From the NCBI GenBank assembly GCA_964506075.1, contig CAZDKO010000007.1:1-56536 (forward strand): 56,536 bases of DNA, written 5' to 3'. Source of the DNA: CAZDKO01 sp964506075 [NCBI: uncultured bacterium]. GTDB lineage: Bacteria; CAZDME01; JAYEMH01. Each line of letters starts with the position of its first letter. Within the stretch, counting starts at the first letter, position 1. The notes under the pieces were generated by a model. The model saw only the letters and a program-made list of their open reading frames with translations. It had not been told where the DNA came from and did not search any database. Below, one piece after another: positions 53,457 through 56,536 of this stretch. Position numbers and translations under genes: made by a program.

Positions 53457-54677
53457 TCAACCAATCCTGAAGATAATAATGAATATAGCCTTCAAGCCTT
53501 CACAGGAACACTTCAAACGGTATTTTAACATACATAATAAAGACCTGGGGTGGTTATATTTAGCGGTGAAAGCTTCTTTATCAGGGAAAATATATTCCAC
53601 TAAATCAGTTAAAGAAAATGCTTGCCGAAAACCCAGCTTCCTGGCAAAAATACCTTTTTGCTTAAGCGGCTGGGTTTTTTGCGTCATCAGTAAAAAATTC
53701 TTTTTTATGCTTCTCCCCTGTTTGAGCAAAAACCAACCTTTAACCTTCCCGGTAAATTCATAATCCAAAGGGATTAATTTTTCCAGAACCGAAAGGTTAG
53801 TGTAGAGAGCAGTAATTACTCCCCATTTTTGGGCTTTTTCAATAAGATTTGTCCAATCAACCGCTTCCTTAAAGAAATTAATGGTCTGGCTCAGGTCAGA
53901 AAACCAGATAAGTTTGTTACCGCTTGAACGGCTAAAAACATAATAATTAACATCCGGAGAAGAAAAATGATAACGATTCATATAAGCGTGTAAATCCAGA
54001 TGAGCGCAGAAGTAAATAATCAATTCCTCAGGACCTAAAGAATAAAAATCAGTCCTTTCGTTAAAAACCCTCCGGGAATTCCAGGTTTCAAAAATTCTTT
54101 CCGAATGCGGTCTCCATCGGGGTAAAAGGTCCCAGTGAATTTCCACATATATCCCGCCTTTCTTCTCATTAACAAAAGGCAGTTCAAAATGAAATTCTCT
54201 ATAAAACTTTTCCGGAAGAATTCCCGGCGGTATTGTATAACCCTCCTGAGAAAGGATGTTTTTTACTCTCAGTAAATCTTTCTTCCGGATAAAAACATCC
54301 AGGTCACCGAAAGGACGCAGTCCTTTCTGCGGATAAACGACTTCATCAAGAAGAGCCCCTTTTAAAACAATAGAATCTATTCCCGCATTATTAAAAACGT
54401 CTAATAATCTCCTCAGTTCCAGGGATAACTTCTGATTACTAAAAGTAACAGCGTAGTATTTTTTTTCTAATTCGGATTTTATTTCATCCGGGACAAATCC
54501 AAAGAAACCTTTTAAATTATAATAGAGAAGGGAAATGAGCCGGTGGTAATTGGCCTCTTTTAAAAGATAATCCCAGTTTAAATGTCCGCCCTGAAGTATT
54601 TCCCGGCGGATGCCAAGAACAGTTTCATCCTGAGAGGTGGTCAGGCAATTTAATAATAATTTGTTTTCTTTTAACAT
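53457..54677 (-). CDS. nucleotidyltransferase family protein (NTP_transf_5, PadeN-like)
   Basis: The 406-residue protein has a minimal nucleotidyltransferase core: IDSIVLKGALLDEVVY at 100-115, then GDLDVFI at 124-130 with the metal Asp pair, and VEIHWDLLPRW about 60 residues later. This is the pattern of uncharacterised nucleotidyltransferases found beside lasso-peptide and other PqqD-type clusters, such as PadeN of paeninodin. Its substrate is not known. It is encoded convergently to the peptides and directly after the signal peptidase gene. Confidence 0.8.
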   Translation of the reverse strand: MLKENKLLLNCLTTSQDETVLGIRREILQGGHLNWDYLLKEANYHRLISLLYYNLKGFFGFVPDEIKSELEKKYYAVTFSNQKLSLELRRLLDVFNNAGIDSIVLKGALLDEVVYPQKGLRPFGDLDVFIRKKDLLRVKNILSQEGYTIPPGILPEKFYREFHFELPFVNEKKGGIYVEIHWDLLPRWRPHSERIFETWNSRRVFNERTDFYSLGPEELIIYFCAHLDLHAYMNRYHFSSPDVNYYVFSRSSGNKLIWFSDLSQTINFFKEAVDWTNLIEKAQKWGVITALYTNLSVLEKLIPLDYEFTGKVKGWFLLKQGRSIKKNFLLMTQKTQPLKQKGIFARKLGFRQAFSLTDLVEYIFPDKEAFTAKYNHPRSLLCMLKYRLKCSCEGLKAIFIIIFRIG

Positions 54678-54694
54678 CGCGCGGGTTATCCTTT

Positions 54695-55111
54695 TTACCG
54701 GTTTACGTTTAATTTTTGGTACACTTTATACAAATAAAAAATTAGACAACTATGAAAAGCTAAAATTACGTTTATTATTTGCCAGCCCGGCTTATCAAGA
54801 TTAACTTTTCTTCCCTCTTTTTCAATAATAAGTGCTTGACCTAAAATATCTCCGGCGGCAACTATTTTACCGTTCAAGTTATGGTCGCCTTTCTCTCTAA
54901 AATAAAGATGGTGTCCCTGGCTGCAGGACTTTCCGATTACCCGATGCACGATTATTTTCTCTCCTTCTTTAAGAGCGATAATGTCCCCGAAGTGTAGTTC
55001 TCTACCGGGAGTTTCCCCGATTAATACCCGCTCTCCTTCTTTAATAAACGGAGACATACTTTTCCCTTTGATTTTAATCCAGAAATATTTTCTTTGGTTT
55101 TCTTTATCCAT
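54695..55111 (-). CDS. S24/S26 signal peptidase-like protein (Ser/His type)
   Basis: The 138-residue protein has catalytic Ser18 in GKSMSP. The second motif reads FGDIIAL...IIVHRVIG, with His56 where bacterial leader peptidase has Lys. GDHN at 75-78 follows. Ser/His dyads are known from SipW/Sec11-type peptidases. There is no N-terminal membrane segment; a hydrophobic stretch at about 112-130 is at the C-terminus. The start at 55111 was preferred because the TATAAT at 55121-55126 lies upstream of it and inside a longer frame from 55132. It may process the peptides or secreted proteins; this is inference. Confidence 0.8.
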   Translation of the reverse strand: MDKENQRKYFWIKIKGKSMSPFIKEGERVLIGETPGRELHFGDIIALKEGEKIIVHRVIGKSCSQGHHLYFREKGDHNLNGKIVAAGDILGQALIIEKEGRKVNLDKPGWQIINVILAFHSCLIFYLYKVYQKLNVNR

Positions 55112-55120
55112 TATGATAGA

Positions 55121-55138
55121 ATTATAACACAAATTTGT
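55121..55138. promoter_or_regulatory. -10 box and palindrome between divergent genes
   Basis: A perfect TATAAT (minus strand, 55121-55126) is followed by the palindrome ACAAATTTGT (55129-55138), inside the near-symmetric TAGAACAAATTTGTGTTATA. No good -35 is seen, which fits activator dependence. It lies between the signal peptidase gene and the plus-strand membrane gene. Confidence 0.45.
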
Positions 55139-55170
55139 TCTAACAAAAGTTAAATAAAAACCTTATCAAA

Positions 55171-56536
55171 ATGCCACTAATCCAGGTTGCAGGGAAATTT
55201 ATTTCTCTCCTGTTTATATTTTTTCTTCCCGGTTATTTTACCACTCTTTTTTTTAAACAAAAAGCATCTTTTCCTTTGCACATAAGTGTTCTTTTAACTT
55301 CCCTCACCGGCCTGATATTAGCCCAGAGCGGCCTTTTTTCTTTAATCAACCTTTTTCTGGTTTTATTGTTTTATTCTCTCATTCTATTAATAATTTTTTC
55401 TTTCAGAAAAAAGGAGAAAATCCAACCGGTTAACAAAAGTATCAAAATTGACTGGTCTTTCCTGGCCGTAATAATTTTAGGTTTATTCCTTTTTTTCCGG
55501 CCGCACCAGTACTTAGAAGGAGGCTGGGACCCGGGTACCTATTTGAATGCCGGGATAAATATCGCTAAAACCGGCTCAATTAAAATAGAGGATAAAACCT
55601 GGGCCAAACTTACCCCGGCCGAACAGGAAATCTTTTCTCATACCCGGGTCCAGAAACAGCAAAAATATCCGGGTTTTATTGTCCTGGATGGAAAAACAGG
55701 CCTTATCGTTCCCCGCTTTTATCACTTATATCCGGTCTGGATTGCCATTTTTTACAGTCTTTTTGGCTTGGGAGGCAGTCTTTACGTCAATTCATTTTTC
55801 GTTCTTTTAAGTCTCTTTGCTTTTTACCAGACCGTAAAAATTCTATTTAACAACTATATTGCCCGGTTGACTCTCCTTTTTCTGGCTTTAAGCGCGATAC
55901 AAATCTGGTATGCCCGTTTCTCTACCAGCGAAATATTAACCCAGTACTTGTTATGGGAAAGTTTGTATCTTCTGGCTTTCTATGAAGAAAAAAAAGAACC
56001 TTTTCTGGCTTTTTTGGGCGCCGTTACCGCAGGATTAGCCCTGCTTTCTTCACTGACCGCTATCTTAATCCTTCCGGGATTAGCGGTATACCTTTTCTAT
56101 CGTAACTGGGTAAAATTTGAACGCTCCGACCTTTTTTTTGTTGTTCCCTTCACTCTTTTCCTTTTATATTTAGGCTTTCAGACCGTCTTTTTTACCGGGG
56201 CCTATATCGGAAATGTCTACTGGTATCATTATCAGTATAACCCGGCTAAAATTAAAGTGATTGCGGCCGTAATAACCGGACTGGTTTTATTACTGATTTT
56301 AAAAATATTCTCCCGGCAAATGAAACCGCTCTGGGATAAAATCTATCAGAAAAAAATTTTTAGAATCAACGTTGGCTTATTTATTCTACTCTTCGCCTTT
56401 TACGGTTATTTTATCCGTCCCCGGCTGATAGCAAACAATTTTAACGCTAATAACCTGAAAGAATTAGCCCTGTTTATCAGCCCTTTAGGATTCTGGCTGG
56501 CAGTTTCCGGTTTTATCGTTCTTTTATGGCGTGGGG
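55171..56536 (+). CDS. polytopic membrane protein, GT-C glycosyltransferase-like, partial
   Basis: 455 codons are present with no stop before the window edge. There are about ten hydrophobic segments. The motif LEGGWDPGTYLNAG at about 115-128 in the first external loop, with an Asp, resembles the acidic loop of GT-C (PMT/ArnT-like) sugar transferases that use lipid-linked donors. YHLYPVWIAIFYSLFGLGG follows the periplasmic loop, as in that family. It may glycosylate surface proteins or lipids. No clear ribosome-binding site precedes the ATG. The 3' end is outside the window. Confidence 0.7.
   Translation, partial: MPLIQVAGKFISLLFIFFLPGYFTTLFFKQKASFPLHISVLLTSLTGLILAQSGLFSLINLFLVLLFYSLILLIIFSFRKKEKIQPVNKSIKIDWSFLAVIILGLFLFFRPHQYLEGGWDPGTYLNAGINIAKTGSIKIEDKTWAKLTPAEQEIFSHTRVQKQQKYPGFIVLDGKTGLIVPRFYHLYPVWIAIFYSLFGLGGSLYVNSFFVLLSLFAFYQTVKILFNNYIARLTLLFLALSAIQIWYARFSTSEILTQYLLWESLYLLAFYEEKKEPFLAFLGAVTAGLALLSSLTAILILPGLAVYLFYRNWVKFERSDLFFVVPFTLFLLYLGFQTVFFTGAYIGNVYWYHYQYNPAKIKVIAAVITGLVLLLILKIFSRQMKPLWDKIYQKKIFRINVGLFILLFAFYGYFIRPRLIANNFNANNLKELALFISPLGFWLAVSGFIVLLWRG

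Noticed and set aside
52555-54677. A complete lasso-peptide biosynthetic cluster
   Set aside because: There is no asparagine-synthetase-like cyclase or transglutaminase-like B2 protease in the window, and two of the peptides have no core.

Overview
This AT-rich window comes from a diderm (outer-membrane) bacterium. OmpA-family, TolC-family and DUF2490 outer-membrane proteins, two PEP-CTERM proteins, SecDF, RecG, RecJ, ribosomal protein L28 and an AddAB-like nuclease pair all point that way. Two radical-SAM proteins fit an anaerobic lifestyle. The intergenic regions carry families of dispersed hairpin repeats like those often seen in assembled genomes of uncultured candidate phyla. Omnitrophota is possible, but I cannot establish the phylum from sequence alone. 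Nearly everything lies on the minus strand; the exceptions are rpmB, the small-peptide locus at 51.9-53.4 kb and the cut membrane gene at the right edge.

Region 1 (1-5.2 kb): a cut B12-binding radical-SAM gene, then an ABC import operon of the nitrate/sulfonate/taurine type. The operon runs outer-membrane DUF2490 protein, permease, ATPase, then two paralogous periplasmic binding proteins, from a clear promoter at 5156-5184.

Region 2 (5.2-10.6 kb): a five-gene sulfation-type operon with two PAPS-dependent sulfotransferases, an amidinotransferase/deiminase-family enzyme, a nucleotidyltransferase-APS kinase fusion and a methyltransferase. Its promoter shares an 18-of-22-base motif with the ABC operon promoter.

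Region 3 (10.6-21.5 kb): a winged-helix regulator with a five-cysteine cluster, an intact NPP-type phosphodiesterase and a tandem array of five membrane-anchored sulfatase-superfamily paralogues. All five have Thr at the nucleophile position, and four of five have lost metal-ligand residues, so the array looks like one possible enzyme plus a set of pseudoenzymes.

Region 4 (21.5-35.7 kb): housekeeping genes (recG, amrS-like, rpmB, recJ, secF, secD, comEC), an OmpA-family protein and two PEP-CTERM proteins. A 580-base gene-free stretch full of repeats follows.

Region 5 (36.3-51.8 kb): a run of flavodoxin-like, RAM-domain, MATE, MacB/MacA/TolC-type tripartite exporter, polysaccharide deacetylase, MFS and FMN-binding genes, then the AddB/AddA-like pair.

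Region 6 (51.9-56.5 kb): a decayed secreted-protein gene, then a small-peptide locus. The locus has three short peptides with a lasso-peptide-type leader motif (YxxPxI and a Thr-X-Gly end), a PqqD-type recognition protein, a PadeN-like nucleotidyltransferase and a Ser/His signal peptidase. No lasso cyclase or B2 protease is present. Two of the peptides are identical in protein sequence but differ at nine synonymous codons. They stop two residues after the expected leader cleavage point. With the decaying sulfatase array, this orphan-leader system is the most unusual content of the window.
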